From: Arachnopeziza araneosa | Taxonomy: Eukaryota; Ascomycota; Leotiomycetes; Helotiales; Arachnopezizaceae | Length of the DNA: 64,000 bases | Reading direction: 5' to 3' | Assembly: GCA_003988855.1 (NCBI GenBank) | Contig: QYAI01000027.1 | Span: 226,747 to 290,746, forward strand | In this document: piece by piece, positions 42,688 through 54,983 of the stretch | How the letters are laid out: each line of letters begins with the position of its first letter | Numbering within the stretch: the stretch's first letter is position 1 | Notes under the pieces: generated by a model | Databases searched by the model: none | What the model was told of the DNA's origin: nothing | What the model saw: the letters and a program-made list of their open reading frames with translations, nothing else | Made by a program: the position numbers and the translations under genes

Positions 42688-44984
42688 CTAAGCAGTAGCA
42701 ATGCAAGCACAAGCACTCGAGATTCTCGAGGCTGAAGACGCGCATCCCTTCTGAATATTTGTGGGTACAGCAGGTCCACCACCGGTCAGATAGGCAGAGC
42801 AGAAAGCCGCTCCAGATACCAGCATATTCTCAACCGCTCTGAGGCAGTTATCCTATTCTTGTAAGCATTCATTAATGATTTTCCGACGTTACAAAACATA
42901 CCATATTGCACTTTGCAGGTGCCTTGGTTGTCGTCGCTGGGGTCGATGTAGGTGTGGTTGATGGTGGTGCCGTTTTACTCAAGAGGCAGGAGCAGCCGCT
43001 GGAGAGCTTGGATGGGACGGCAGAGCAGCCTTTGGCGACATTGGTGGGGGTTGAGGCAGCGAGACCGCCGAGGTATGACTGGCAGAATGACGTGCCACTT
43101 GCGGATAGATGGACAAGGGCGTTGAGGCAGTTGTTCTGAGAAAGTGAGTTTAGGGGATGGACGATGGAGGTGAAGACTTACGGCGTTACATTTAAGTTTA
43201 GCAGGGTTGGTCACAGTTGATGAAGTTGTCAATGTTGTAGGTGTAGAAACTGTCGGTGTTGTAGATGTAGAAGGTGTTGTGGGGGTAGTAGATGTGGAAG
43301 GTGTGCTGGAACTAATTCATTATAAATTAGCCTGTTTGAATGAAAAGATGATGAAATGATTCGTAACAAAATCAAAAGATTCTTCCGTTAATATGAAATG
43401 AGAAGAAATCAACAACTTACGTTGATGATGAAGATGAAGTGCTTGAAGATGTACTCGATGTACTCGATGTACTCGATGTAGATGTAGAAGTTGATCCAGT
43501 GTCAGGAACTATAACGAAATTAGTACAATAATCTCTTGCCTGATCGACTTCTTCCCATAAATAAATTTCAACAAACATGCACCAGATTGAAATAAGGGGG
43601 TTCTAGAGCACTTTAAAAGCAACAAAATAAATTACTCACCGCCACCTGGTCCTGCCATAATTTCTTCAATATTCTCTGTAGTGGAACCAAATACCGCTGG
43701 TGCGAGAGAAATCTGGTTGTTATCCAAATCATACACCACATACATGGCGGTAAGGCAAGTATCACCAATGATCGACAGATCGTCTGACTTGGCAATACCG
43801 AACGTACAGAAACCTGATCCATCAGGGTCTATTGCTAGTTGACTCAAAGGAACATCAATTGTAATGCCGCCGAAATCAAAGTTGATTGTCGGAGTGCTAC
43901 TGACTAAATGAAAATTAGTACACATAATACCAAGTTCAGACATCAAGGATAGATGGAATTTTACTTACCAGGACATGGGATATAAGCATAGTTTGGAGCG
44001 TTTGAATATGGGTTTGCGCCAGCGGATGTCCAAATTTGGTCCACAATATCAGATGGAAGTTGGGTGATGGTTGTGCCAGAATCCATCAAAACGTTTATAG
44101 CACCGCTTGTGAATGAAGTTATGGTCCCTCCAGCATCTGTCCCAGATACACCATTCAATGACAGTGTGAAATCAACAACACCAGAAAAGCCGTCGAAACC
44201 AGAAGGTACCAAGTCGAGAGTGACAAGTTTTCCAGAAAACTTGTTTGTATCAATTCCACCAAATAGTAGTGTCCCACCAGAGGCAAGTCGATCATCGTTT
44301 GTATACAAACTGTACGCTCTGCTGGCGATATAACCCTGGTCGACTAGGAGGACTGGCATGTTTGGATACTGGCCCGCTCCACTAAACGTACTTCTAGCTT
44401 CAATGATCGTGTAACTCACACCAAGAACGCCTTCTAAAACTGTCGTCTTGTACATCACACCGAATTGAGATCCTTGGAGAGTTGCGCCACCAATACTGAG
44501 TGTATCCTCGACCCAATCTCCTGTGGCTCCATCACCACCTCCATACTGGACTATGAAATTACTATCGATATATTCGTAAGTCGAAGAGGAATTAGGAGAA
44601 TCTAAAATATTAGTGGAAGTTAAAGACTTCAGGTGGGTTCATACAAGATCCCAAGTTTGTGCAAGGATTTGGAGGCGTTGTTTGACAAATGTCTGAGTTA
44701 GGAGTTTCGACAATGAGATCAGAACTTCCGGTGTCGAGTTGAACGTAGGTTGCTTGAGGAGGGGTACCAATCTGAAGCTGGACAATGTAGAGAAGCTGGG
44801 TCAGATAATTGAGATCCGGGGTCTCTACTGTTTGACGAGTTTTCAACTTTCTTGCCGGAGGAGGAGACTTCTTCTGAAGTGAAAGTTTGACTACCGCGGG
44901 ATCGTCACGCTTCTGAGTCCGCAAAGCATCTGCTCCCAACAGTACCAGGGCAGCACATGCAAGAATTGAGTAAGTTGACTTCAT
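42688..44984 (-). CDS. secreted aspartic protease with tandem C-terminal cysteine modules
   Basis: Seven predicted exons (44984-44645, 44601-43969, 43903-43640, about 43508-43422, 43311-43182, 43135-42902, 42852-42688) give about 617 residues. A signal peptide (about residues 1-20) is followed by a propeptide with a KR site. Then come a pepsin-type catalytic domain with DTGSS (D84) and DSGTT (about D285), a Ser/Thr-rich linker with short repeats encoded by the fourth and fifth exons, and two related modules. Each module has the pattern C-N-x-N-C-L-(N/R)-A-(L/V)...SFC/AFC...YL...PTN...GC...S-(G/A)-C-(S/A)-C. An exon junction falls at the same point (after C-N-x) in both modules. Such modules occur in secreted ascomycete proteins and may anchor or bind; no function is established. 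No frameshift is needed. Confidence 0.85.
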
Positions 44985-47255
44985 GATTGCGGATGGCGGA
45001 CAAACCCAACGTAGGAGCAAAGAAAACTGTATATAGCTAGAGCTCATGCAAGCAAGGATCTCACTTCCGTGCGCCCAAGTTCCCTATTCTTCACAGGGGT
45101 GTGATAAACCATGTTCCTGAAGATCAATGTTCCATTGCGGCCAATATCAGAAGCTCAGCCACCAAGTCAAAGTGTAAGCCATGGATTTGGTGGAGATTCC
45201 AACAAGTTTCTGATTGGTTGTCCATCTCAGAGAAATTAAAAGCTCCAAAGTCTCAGAAATAAAGTTTATCCTGACGTTTCAAGTCCATAATTGATCGAGG
45301 GGCAGAGTCAAGCTTCCCCAGGTCCTTCGATCGCACCACCCCAGATTCTCTTAGTGCCAAAAGCGGAATCCAGGAATGGGAAGACTCCAGACCATGCTGC
45401 AGGGATGAAGACCCTTGAATTGATACCCGCTCTGCAACCTTTCGGACATGTAGACACGCTTAACTCGTCCCAAAACTACTTTCAGTAGTCTAGTTTGTTT
45501 CTGCATATTCTTTATTTCTGTTGTCTGAAATTTCTTACATGGAAAGAGTAAAGTTCAGCTCTTGACATTGAAATCGCAAAGGCGCGAATCAGTCCCTCGC
45601 TTCGCCCAATTCAGGAAAACAGGGTTCGCGGGACTCGGGAGAGTGTTGTGTAAATCTCTTCTTTAGGAAAAGCCTTCAGCCCTCCAAGCCTCGATCTCGA
45701 CGATCCCAATCAGTCAAATAAGCTCTGTGGATCCTCCCCGCTTTGGATTTCAGGACCGCTCCGGTATCTGCAGGAACGAACATGATGAAGCCTTTGCTAT
45801 TAGCTAATGGTGATGGTGAGATGCAATCTTTTGGGTTCTTGTTGGATCTGAAAGAGCATTAATGATACGCGCCGGGAAATTTCCATTCTAAGATCTTCTT
45901 GATTTTGTCGGCAGCATACTCTTTCAGATGGGACAGACGACCGAAAAAGCCACTTGCATTGTGGCGTCTTCAGCTGAAGTTTGAGCGGACCTAGCTAACT
46001 TCAAATAAGCGATAGCGTATCATCCCTGAAACTTGAAAGCGGCCTGGGCTCTGAAATGATGCTATCCTTGTTGATGTTGTTCTCAAAGCAAAACCCATCA
46101 ACAACCAAAGCATGATTGCCAGATATTGATCTTTGCTACTCAGCGAATAAATCATGTTTCAATTGCTCCAGTATATACCTAACATTTTCTCTCCTCGCGG
46201 GAACCCAGTACGCCGAGGTTTAGCCGAATGAAGCACCTTGAAAAGGGGCTGACAAAACAAAATTTAAACTCTGAGACTTCTTTACTCCTCGAATCATCAA
46301 CGAAATGTGTCAGAGCGATGAGTCCTTCTTGCCAAGATGCCGATCCTTGAGACATTGCAATGTTTCTCATGAGCACTGTCGAAAACCTCCCCACGTGTTC
46401 CAATGCTGCCAGTGGAACTTTTATGCTGAGTTTAATTCGTCGGTTGATTTAAGCTACTTTCATACAATTGAAATCAAGTGTTAAGTACAACACCATCTTA
46501 AAAAAGAAAGAAGAAATGTGAAGGAAAGTCTAAAGTCTTTAATTCTTAATTCAATGCTTTCCAGTGTTCCTTTGAAAAGTGATTGTGACTCCTTACCTCG
46601 CATTTACGAATTTCTTTTTCTAAATGAGACCACTGACCGTCAGGTCTACCAAATCTAACGACCATATTCAATTGTCCCTTTTATTTATCTATCACCTCTT
46701 AAAAGAGACGAGAAGGTTAGCACTAAACTTGAGCATAGTATGCTGAGAAGGAAATTGAAGCTGTGAAATGAAGCAGGAACTAAGTGTTTGAGGAACTCGT
46801 GAATGACTTGAACGGGACACTTGACAGCTTTACAGACTCTTTTGGTCGAATCCTCTCGAGTAGATATTCAGCTCGGATACATGTCACATACCTGATCGAG
46901 CAGGTGTAACGTTAACAAGGGTTCATTTCTTCCCTCATCCAAAGTCAGTATTTGAGATGGACATTCGAAGAAATCTAATCGGCTGCGCCTCTAAAAGTAT
47001 TCCTTGTAGAATTCCAATTGAAAGCATTACAAGATTTCTTTTCAGAGAAGTCAAGAGCAAAATTCACAACAGAAAAGCCGCTCAGCCCAATGAAGTGTAG
47101 AATCACGGCTTGTCGAATAGAAGCATTTGTGCAGTTGAATAGAGAATATTCTTCCACAGGAAGAACGGACTCGGAGGTCAATTCCAAACAGAGCTCTTCG
47201 GAACTTAAACCCTGATCATAACAACATCGAGTTTCGCTAAGAGAAAAATTCTCTG
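44985..47255. other. gene-poor intergenic stretch
   Basis: About 2.3 kb. Frames of 60-80 codons appear on both strands, but none shows family features or a clear signal peptide. The promoter of the aspartic protease lies at its left end. Confidence 0.5.
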
Positions 47256-47800
47256 ATGGAATACTCTAATAATTTTCGCATATCACTTAACGAATTTTTC
47301 GATTTATGTGAGGATATACATCTCCGATACAACCTGAAAAGACTATTGAGAAAGGAAAATTGCAAGCCCGAAAAGAAAGGAGTGATTGAATCACACGGAA
47401 TCTTAGAGGAAGATGCAAGCATCGCTTCCGCTTTTTCTGTTGACGAATATCAATATGAGAAACTAAGTAAGGCTGACGGTCAGATTCGACTTCTTATCGT
47501 ACTGCCAGATGAAAAGGATGATGCTGTGCGCTGCAATCTCTGTAGCGTTACTTGGATTCAATCAAGGAGGCTGATGCGCTTTCCTACACTTGGGCCAGCC
47601 TCCATCCACAGAGAGATCTTTGTCGACGAAGCTCCCTTCAAGATTAGGCAAGAATCTGTTGGATGCTCTCATACATATGAGACAACCTCTTTCCGAAATA
47701 GCATTGTGGATAGACGCCGTTTGCTTGTATCTTGATCGACATCGTACGAAACTCTCTTGAAAACCTGAGGTTTGAACACCTGTTTTCTGAGAGGTTTTCT
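47256..47800 (+). pseudogene. HET-domain protein fragment with frameshifts
   Basis: The frame at 47256-47735 includes a HET N-terminal tract (YEKLSKADGQIRLLIVLPD), but the expected family motifs continue in different frames. EADALSYTW appears near 47570 in another frame. IFVDEAPFKIRQ returns to the first frame near 47617. ALIHMRQPLSEIALWIDAVC near 47660-47720 is shifted again. At least three frame changes are needed. HET proteins trigger programmed cell death on allorecognition; this copy looks dead. Its stop in the last frame lies near 47760. Confidence 0.75.
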
Positions 47801-49404
47801 TTTCCCTTGAATCAGGCCAGGAAATAAGTGTTCCTTCGTGTTCTAAAATAAAAAAAAATAGGACGCATTTTTGGGATTAGGATTGAAGTCGCGCGCAATT
47901 GGGATTTTTGGTGTTCTTGTGGTTATGCTGGCGGAACAACGGCAACTTTGAACGATAAAAAGTCTTTAGTATTGGGCCATCTTTCGAATAAGTACGATTC
48001 TGGTGCTTTTAGGGAAGTAGACCGTAATATCGATGGAAGAAGGGTAGTTGATAGAGATCCAGTCCGATCAAATCGTGTCTCGATCCGAGATTTATTCGGA
48101 CAAGATAAATCATCTGGGCTTGACTCAATATTGCCTCTAGAGATAGCAGAAAGGTTATTTCGATTGTCAAAGCTACCGTTTTTCGGGCTAAAGACTTAGA
48201 GGCGTGCGACTTTCTATGATCTTGAGTAGTCGTTATAGCTGGATCTAGAAGACAGTAGACATCACAGATACACTTATACTACCTTCTGATCTCAATTTAA
48301 CTCTTTTTATCAAATGATTATACCATCATCTTTCTTTTATCCTGAAGATAGCTCAAGAGATGCCTTAAGTGACATTACTAGACTATTTAGACATTGCATA
48401 TTGAGCGTTAGGATCAAAATACACCTACTCGTACTTCTCAAGATTAATTCAGTCTATATCATTATTTACTTTTCCATTCAATAAAAGTGAACATTCTGAG
48501 GTTCAGTGGAGAGATTAAGTATTTTTATCGAAGTCGCGCAGGTCAATTTCTATTGTCCCAGCCGTCTATCGACTTTATCACTTAAGATATTAGAAATAAG
48601 TTTTGGAGTACGACGTAATATGCTCAATTAGAAGACTGTTTACGTGATTACTGTTGTGCAGATACCAAGGTGACAGACGAATCTTCTCGCAATCACAGTA
48701 TGCATATTATAAGTAGAGCCTCTAAATTGTTTGAAACGAAAATAGCTTAGTCTACGATGTAAATCTTAAATTTCCGTCGACGCTAAACTTGGCAACTTTC
48801 TCAGAGCCGGGATTACCGATACGCTCTACCAATTCCACGGGTGAGCTCCACTCTTGGAGGCAGCCCAAGCTACCCTACTGACTTGGTATTCATCTGTAGA
48901 GGAGTAGTTCTAGAAATTTTAAACCGACACCAAGATGCCTCTTATATTTGCGACCGCGCCGAGAAGACCAATGGATATTCTTCTTCGAAAAGGAAAGCCA
49001 GGGGTTATTTCGAATTCTAGTAAACACCAGGCACAATACAGGGTTCTGCTTCATGAAAATTCAGTAACATGGAATCATGGTCAAGTCTGAAGGTTGTTGA
49101 GTTTATATTTCGGCTTGGATAAACTTGTAGACGGTCGGCTTTAAGATACTGTAGTAGCTGACAGCAATTCACGTAAAATAGTATATGCCTAAAACTTCCC
49201 AGGTTACGGAAAATGGCTCAGGGGTAACGGTTTCGCTAAACGTATTATGTTGTTGTCTCATTGGCTATTACATGTATCCGCGCCACTCTTGGCCTTCCTG
49301 TTTCTATATTTAAGCGACTACTACCTATTCCCACCTTCAGTCTTCACTTCCATCTACTAGATATGCGACCAAGTAATAATCAGTGCTAGGTCTCTTCTTT
49401 CAGA
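47801..49404. other. AT-rich intergenic stretch
   Basis: About 1.6 kb. An 83-codon frame at 47948-48199 has no features. A piece resembling a tRNA D-arm on the minus strand near 48800-48840 has no matching T-arm. Nothing else recognised. Confidence 0.5.
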
Positions 49405-51870
49405 ATGGATATTACGCAAGAACCCTCCTCCGTATGTCTCTGTGATGCGTGTAAGGTAGCACCATGGGGTGAAGAAGGATGGGACGACTTCTTCTCAGGA
49501 GAATCCTTCCGCACGCGCCTCGCCTGGATGCGCGACAGAGACGAAATACCAGAGAAGATCATTAGCTACAAGATAAGCCCGGAGGCACTTTATCAGGAAT
49601 ACTCGGCCGATTCGTGCGACTGGTGCTCTTTTTTAGTGACTGGTCTCAACCCGAGACTCCCGGAAACGGTAGAAGTAGCACAGGGGCTTGGGTGGAAAGA
49701 CTTCGATATAGCCCTCGAGTTCAAAGCTCCTCAGAATGTGAGACCAACGAGGATCAGCTCTTTCCTGGTGAGATGCTATGCGCGTACCGAGAACGGGTTG
49801 TGGGTATTCTCAGCAATAGTGGGCGTATCTTCGAAACGTGGTGGGATGATGCCAGGCAATCAAGCTTGAAGCTATTTGCTATTAACTGATTTATTCTTAG
49901 GGGGCTCAGCTGACCAGATATTCTTCTCCCCGGAATCAGCAAGAGACTACCAACACGGCTTCAATAGCGAGCTCGCGCGCGAATGGATTGAACCATGCAT
50001 CGCAAATCATGAGGCTTGCAAAGGCGACTTAACCACCCCAAAGCTGCCTACTCGGGTTCTTGAAATCTTAGGAGAAACTGAGTCGTCCCTGACTATCGTC
50101 TTGCGAGACTCAACCAAGGAAGAGTTTGGTCAATATGCTTGCCTGTCATACAAATGGGGAGTTGGTCGCTCACACGACTTCTCAGCGATTGCACGTTCTA
50201 TTCACAACACATCGGTCAACGTGGACCAGCTGCCTCTAACATTTCGAGATGGTATTCATGTCGCTCATGGTCTCGGTTTGCGCTATCTGTGGATTGATGC
50301 CCTTTGCATCTGGCAAGGGGACCCTTTGGATTTGCAGCGAGAGCTTTCAGTTATGCACACTTACTATACAGAAGCAACAGTAGTCATTCTAACCTCAGGG
50401 ACTGATTCAGTTGATGAAGGTTTCTTGGGCTTGGTTCGAAATTCGAAGCTGGCTGATCTCCAACTCGTTCAAGGCTCCGAGGATGCCCTGTTCCGTGTCC
50501 CTTTCCAATCTGAAGACAAGAAGCACGCTTTCATCTACCTTGATCTCCTCCCTGAAAATCGCTGGTATCGTGAAGTGGATGAGTTTGCGTCGGCCAGAGG
50601 CTGGATCTTCCAAGAACAGGTCCTCTGCCGGAGAATACTTATCTTCCCCTCTGGGGGTGGAATGATATTCCGATGCGACACCAGCATATCGACGGACAAA
50701 GATGATGGGAATGTCTACTACGACGCTTTAAATATCACTCGCAGGCAGCAGTGGGGAAAAGAGAAGATTTACACTCCGTCAGAAGATGATCCATTTTCCC
50801 TGCTGGATATTTCCAGCACCGGGGGCCGCGTACTCGCACAAATCGACCATTTGCGTCAACTGTCTGAGACAAGAGACAAAAGCAAAAGCCCCCCTGAACT
50901 GCGCCTCGTCGGGGGATCCGCAGTGCTCTGCTTAGATCCTCAGGGTAGCGACACAACTGAAATTGGACCCGACGTCATGCGCATCTCCATACCGCACGTG
51001 GAAGTCAGCTTCTCAGATGGGACAACGGCCGAGATTAATCACCACCTTATCCAACTCCGCCGTGGTCAGGAAGGATTCAAAATTGTCATCACCGAGCCCC
51101 CAAGAGGCTATATACTCCCGGCGACCGTTGTAGAGCTGTACAAGAGCCTGGTTACGGCATACTGTGCTCGCAAGCTCTCTTTGCCCTCCGACAAGCTGAT
51201 CGCCATGGCTGCGCTCAGTCGCGAATACTACCGGCGATATTCTGACATCTTGGGCACGTATCATGCCGGGCTGTGGGCGAACTGTGCTGCCACAGGCTTG
51301 TTATGGTACGTTTGGAAGCCCGAGGCTCCGGTGGTCGAGTATCGCGCGCCAACCTGGTCATGGGCGTCCGTAGAAGGCGCGCGGTATACAGATCCAAAAC
51401 ATGAGGTTGAAGGGGGTGTGGACTTGGAGGCTCTTGACGTTGAAGTACTTCACACTGAGTCGACTCTTGCAGATAATAGCCCGACCTTTGGCGCCGTCAC
51501 ACGTGGACACATGAAGGTGAAGGCTATGCTTCTCGACGTTTATTGGGCTTCTACAGAAGAAAAGGCTGGAACGACAAGTTTCAGGGTATATCGGTCAGCT
51601 GATGACGGAGAGCCTGCAGTCAGAGGGCGAGCCTTCCCGGATCATGAGGGATGCATGCCAGATCAACTGCGATCACCAGTGACGCTGCTTTTGGGCCGAA
51701 GGTATATCCAAGGTGTTGGCCACAATGAAAATCCTAGGGCCGAGATTCTTCTACTGCAGCGACAGGAGGATGGAGTGTATACCCGGGTTGGGTTTGCTAA
51801 ATTGGATTTAGTGCAGTATTATCGAGACTGGGAATCTCTATTTAGGACAGAGACTATAAAATTATTTTAA
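49405..51870 (+). CDS. HET-domain (heterokaryon incompatibility) protein
   Basis: Two exons. The first begins at 49405 and the second, after an acceptor TTCTTAG at 49900, runs from 49901 to 51870. The donor is uncertain. A GTGGTG donor near 49836 gives the right phase, with a TTAACTGAT branch site, but other choices are possible. All HET landmarks are visible in exon 2: YACLSYKW (motif 1), LRYLWIDALCIWQ (motif 2), the helical tract ending TEATVVIL, and ARGWIFQEQVLCRRILIF (motif 3). The N-terminal extension has Cys pairs (CLCDAC, DSCDWC) common in this subfamily. HET proteins act in vegetative incompatibility and cell death. No NACHT, WD or ankyrin part follows, so the partner is unknown. An intact copy about 1.6 kb from a dead HET relic. 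Confidence 0.9.
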
Positions 51871-52310
51871 CTTGAGATTTAGTTGGGTAAAGACATGCGG
51901 AATCAATAATTACATTTTCATGAAAAAGTAGACCGAAAGTAATGAACGAAGGTAGGGATAACAGTGCTAAAAGGAGAATTCAAACGTAGAGTAACAAGGA
52001 AGTATAAATGTAAGTCAGGTAGACCTAAGTAAAACCTAATACGACAAGACTTAATACTTGTATCCAAGCTCTCTAATCTCGCATGTAGCTTAAATATAAA
52101 TCATTTCCACATAAACTGTAGCTGCTACTTCAGTGACTGCCATACAGAAAGAGCACGTCAAATTCCCCTCTAAAAATGGTCGATTGACAATCAAATTTCT
52201 CCAAGAATTATCTTGAGCTCCTTGCTTTCCCAAAATGATTCGCCAGAATAAGGCGCCTAACTCCCACCTAAGACCCTCAAAATTTATCCCAAATCATCCC
52301 CAAGCCGTCT
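51871..52310. other. intergenic, no supported gene
   Basis: About 440 bp between the HET stop and the decayed cysteine-module copy. No features seen. Confidence 0.5.
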
Positions 52311-52700
52311 CTACATCTCATCATTTTCGTCTGCATCCAAAAATCGTACCATCTCTCCCTGCTAATTGAAATAAACTTTCTCTGCCTCACCATCTCCCTC
52401 TTCCTTCGCTAGGCGAAACGTGAGCGCACAACACGTCATAGAGCTCTAGTATCATTTAGTCTCCACATTTTAATATCTCCAAAGGCCCTGTTTTGCTTGT
52501 GCTTACGTGGCATTCTAATCCGACACCGCACCAGGGATAGCAGCAGCATTGCTCGACGGATGTTTGGCGGTTTGTCAGTTGAGACAGGAGGGTGGTGGGG
52601 AGGCGGAGATGATGAAGATGGCGATGATAAAGGCGATGGCGTGGGCGAAGGGGAATATGATGTACTCGCTGTGCTCTTGCTCTTGAAGTGACTCTGTTGC
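52311..52700 (-). pseudogene. decayed copy of the duplicated cysteine-module gene
   Basis: The A-type exon (NRQTSVEQCCC...CG, donor GTAAGC near 52506) and the B-type exon (TCCALTFR...QGEMV, 52436-52311) of the neighbouring 52886-53727 gene can both be recognised in order, with an intron between. The B part carries an in-frame TAG at 52364-52362, where the intact copy has Gln. The signal-peptide-like hydrophobic stretch (near 52640-52680) is in a different frame from the cysteine exon. The first module cysteine spacing has also drifted (CCC instead of CC). This is probably a relic of a tandem duplication. Confidence 0.6.
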
Positions 52701-52885
52701 AATTCTGTTGAGCGCAGTGGAATAATATTGACTTGGCTTCAGAGAACTTCACAGGTATTTATGGCGAAGTTGCCAAAGAGTATAGCAATTCACCTACCTT
52801 CTAAATCAAAGCGCAAAAACTCCGAATCAAAGCTGTCTAATAAATATCCAATTCCTTTTCAAAGAATATCGGCTTCCCTTATCAT

Positions 52886-53727
52886 CTACGCGATGAAAGC
52901 CACTTCACGAGCATCAATAAACTCCACCATCTCTCCCTGCTGATTAAAATACTCCTTATACTCCATTCCATCCCTCTTTGTCATACGAAACATAAGCGGG
53001 CAGCAATTCCACCAGGCCATCTTTTGAAAGCTTAATCAGCCCTTACCCCCTAGAACTTGAAAGTTTTGAAGGAAGAGGAGAACTACTTACGATGTTGCAA
53101 GGCATATCTATTCCACAATTAAATGACGAGCAGTACTTGCAGCCGACCTGGCAGCAATATTGCTCAATGAAGACTTGGCGGTTGGATAGGGAATCGGATT
53201 TCTCATCAATACTTTCCACTGCTTCTCTTTCTGGATGCTTAGCGAGTGAGTTTGATTTCGGTTCGATAATGTTGACGGCTTCTGCTTGTTGCTTGACGGC
53301 TTCCCCATTTTCCACTTGAGCAGCGAGAGAATAGGATTCCGAATCGATAAACTCCACCACCTCTTCACGGTCATTGATGTACTCCCCGTTCATCCCAGCG
53401 TCAATTCCTCCATCCCTCTTGGCTTTACGAAAAGCAAGCGCGCAGCAACTGTGAAAGACCTAAGGAGAATTAAAATCAACAACCCACACTCTTATGATTT
53501 ACCTCGCCATGATTTTCGTTGGGAAGGAGATAACTTACAAGCTCATCGCAAGTAAATGCTGAGCCGCACAGGTATGGGGAACAGGTGCGACATCCCGGGA
53601 AGCAGCAGTATTGCTCGATGAAGGTCTGACGTTGAGCGAGGGTATGGGCGGCAATAGGGCGGACATAAAGGGATAGTAAAGCTAAGGTGAAGATGACGAA
53701 GGTGATAAGAGCCGTGAAGAGATTCAT
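52886..53727 (-). CDS. secreted cysteine-rich protein with two tandem modules (effector candidate)
   Basis: Predicted exons 53727-53539, 53459-53091 and 53020-52886 give 230 residues, all in phase 0. A signal peptide covers about residues 1-27. Each of two modules has an A part, R-Q-x-F-I-E-Q-Y-CC-x3-C-x2-C-x4-C-x5-C, and a B part with a CC pair, then FR..KRDG and (V)VEFID. The intron lies at the same place between A and B in both modules, so the exon pair was duplicated. KR pairs in the B parts could be KEX2 sites. The second A part follows a repetitive acidic spacer. Eight cysteines per module suggest disulphide-bonded peptides. I recognise no known family; 53727 is the first Met before the signal peptide. 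Confidence 0.7.
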
Positions 53728-54983
53728 CTTGCCCGAATTTGTTCAATGAGGTCTGATTTTAATCCTGAGGTGGATTGAGGTACTATTTGTAACTTTGGCT
53801 CCGAGCTTTTTAAATAGGTTGAGATATTCTTGTTGTGTCGAGATGTGAAGAAGGTGAAAAGGAGATGTGAACTTAAGTGCTTTTTACTTAATGGAGATCC
53901 TCTAGACTGTTTACTTTCTATCTTACATGAATAAATGAACAACATGCTAAAGAGACTGCAACGAGGTTAAAAGCTCTGTAGATATTTGAGATCTGTTGTC
54001 TGGAAACTACGTCATTCTCTGTGCTCCGACTCTGAAAGGCGTTCGAGTCTTTATGCAAGTGTCTTACCAAAAAGAGTTCGTTTTTGAGTTAAGGATTAGA
54101 CGCTACTTTTGAAGCTATCTTGTCTATTCTATGCTCTACACGGGATGTGAGAGTTCCTCATAAACAATTTCTGTTTAGGCAACTGTAAACTTACTTGCTG
54201 CACTCTCTTCTCCCTTCTTTTGTTGCACTTGCACAAATTCAAGCTCAAGCTCGGACGTCAAACGGAGACGTTCTTAACACCTTACATTTACCTGCTGTAC
54301 TTTTTCTCTCTCTTTTTCGTTGCACTTCGCACAAAAAAGTGAGCACGGAAGCTTTGCATAATCCATTGCTTAACTGCTCTATATGTCTCTTTTGTTGTAC
54401 TTCGCACTAAAAACGAGCACGGAAGTCTCTACTGGCCTGCTCACCTCGTGTATCACTAAACTGCCTCGTCTGTCTCTTTTGTTGCACTTCGCACAAAAGC
54501 AAGCACGCGAACATCAAAGAGAGACGGTCTATTCAGACATCCTATATTATCTGATATACTTTCTTCTCTCTTCTTTTTGTTGCACTTCGCACAAGATAAA
54601 AGCACGGAAACTTCGCGTAATCCGTTGTTAAGCTGCTGTCCCTGTCTCTTTTGTTGCATTTTGCATTAAAAGGGAGCACGAAAACTGTCACTTACCTGCT
54701 CACCTAGTCCAACGCTAAACCCCTCTCCCTGTTACTTTTATTGCACTTCGTACCAAAAAGGAGCACGTAATCCCCTATTAGCTGCTTGCCTACTTTGTAG
54801 CCTCACAGTTCTGGCATACCAATATTCAATACTGATCCCGAAACGATAAATTATCAACTTGGTATATCATACTTTACTAGCTACAAAATTCAGCACGTTA
54901 CACGCTTTCCAACGCTCCCAGATATCAAATCCGCCAAAATCGAACAATCCTCAAAACACTCTACCTGGAATCCCTTCAGCTTC
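53728..54983. other. intergenic with hairpin repeat array, no supported gene
   Basis: About 1.26 kb upstream of both the cysteine-module gene and the SUR7-like gene stop. It is dominated by the array at 54216-54770 (separate entry). Small frames there are translations of the repeat. Confidence 0.55.
54216..54770. repeat. array of seven hairpin-forming imperfect repeats
   Basis: The core TCTTTTGTTGCACTTCGCACAAAA, cited in parts, is followed by GAGCACGGAA in most copies. Copies start near 54216, 54311, 54386, 54473, 54573, 54644 and 54735, spaced 71-100 bp apart. The core can fold back (TTTTGTTGC with GCACAAAA). Sequences between copies also share tracts such as TAACTGCT and CTGCTCACCT. Confidence 0.85.

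Noticed and set aside
42975..43232. 85-codon frame and a suspected frameshift in the first cysteine module of the aspartic protease
   Set aside because: A misreading of the complement suggested a one-base loss; a recheck of bases 43101-43120 showed the module frame is continuous, so no lesion exists and the extra frame is a shadow.
48781..48860. tRNA on the minus strand
   Set aside because: Only an A-box-like GGAATTGGTAGAGC is seen; there is no B box at the right distance.
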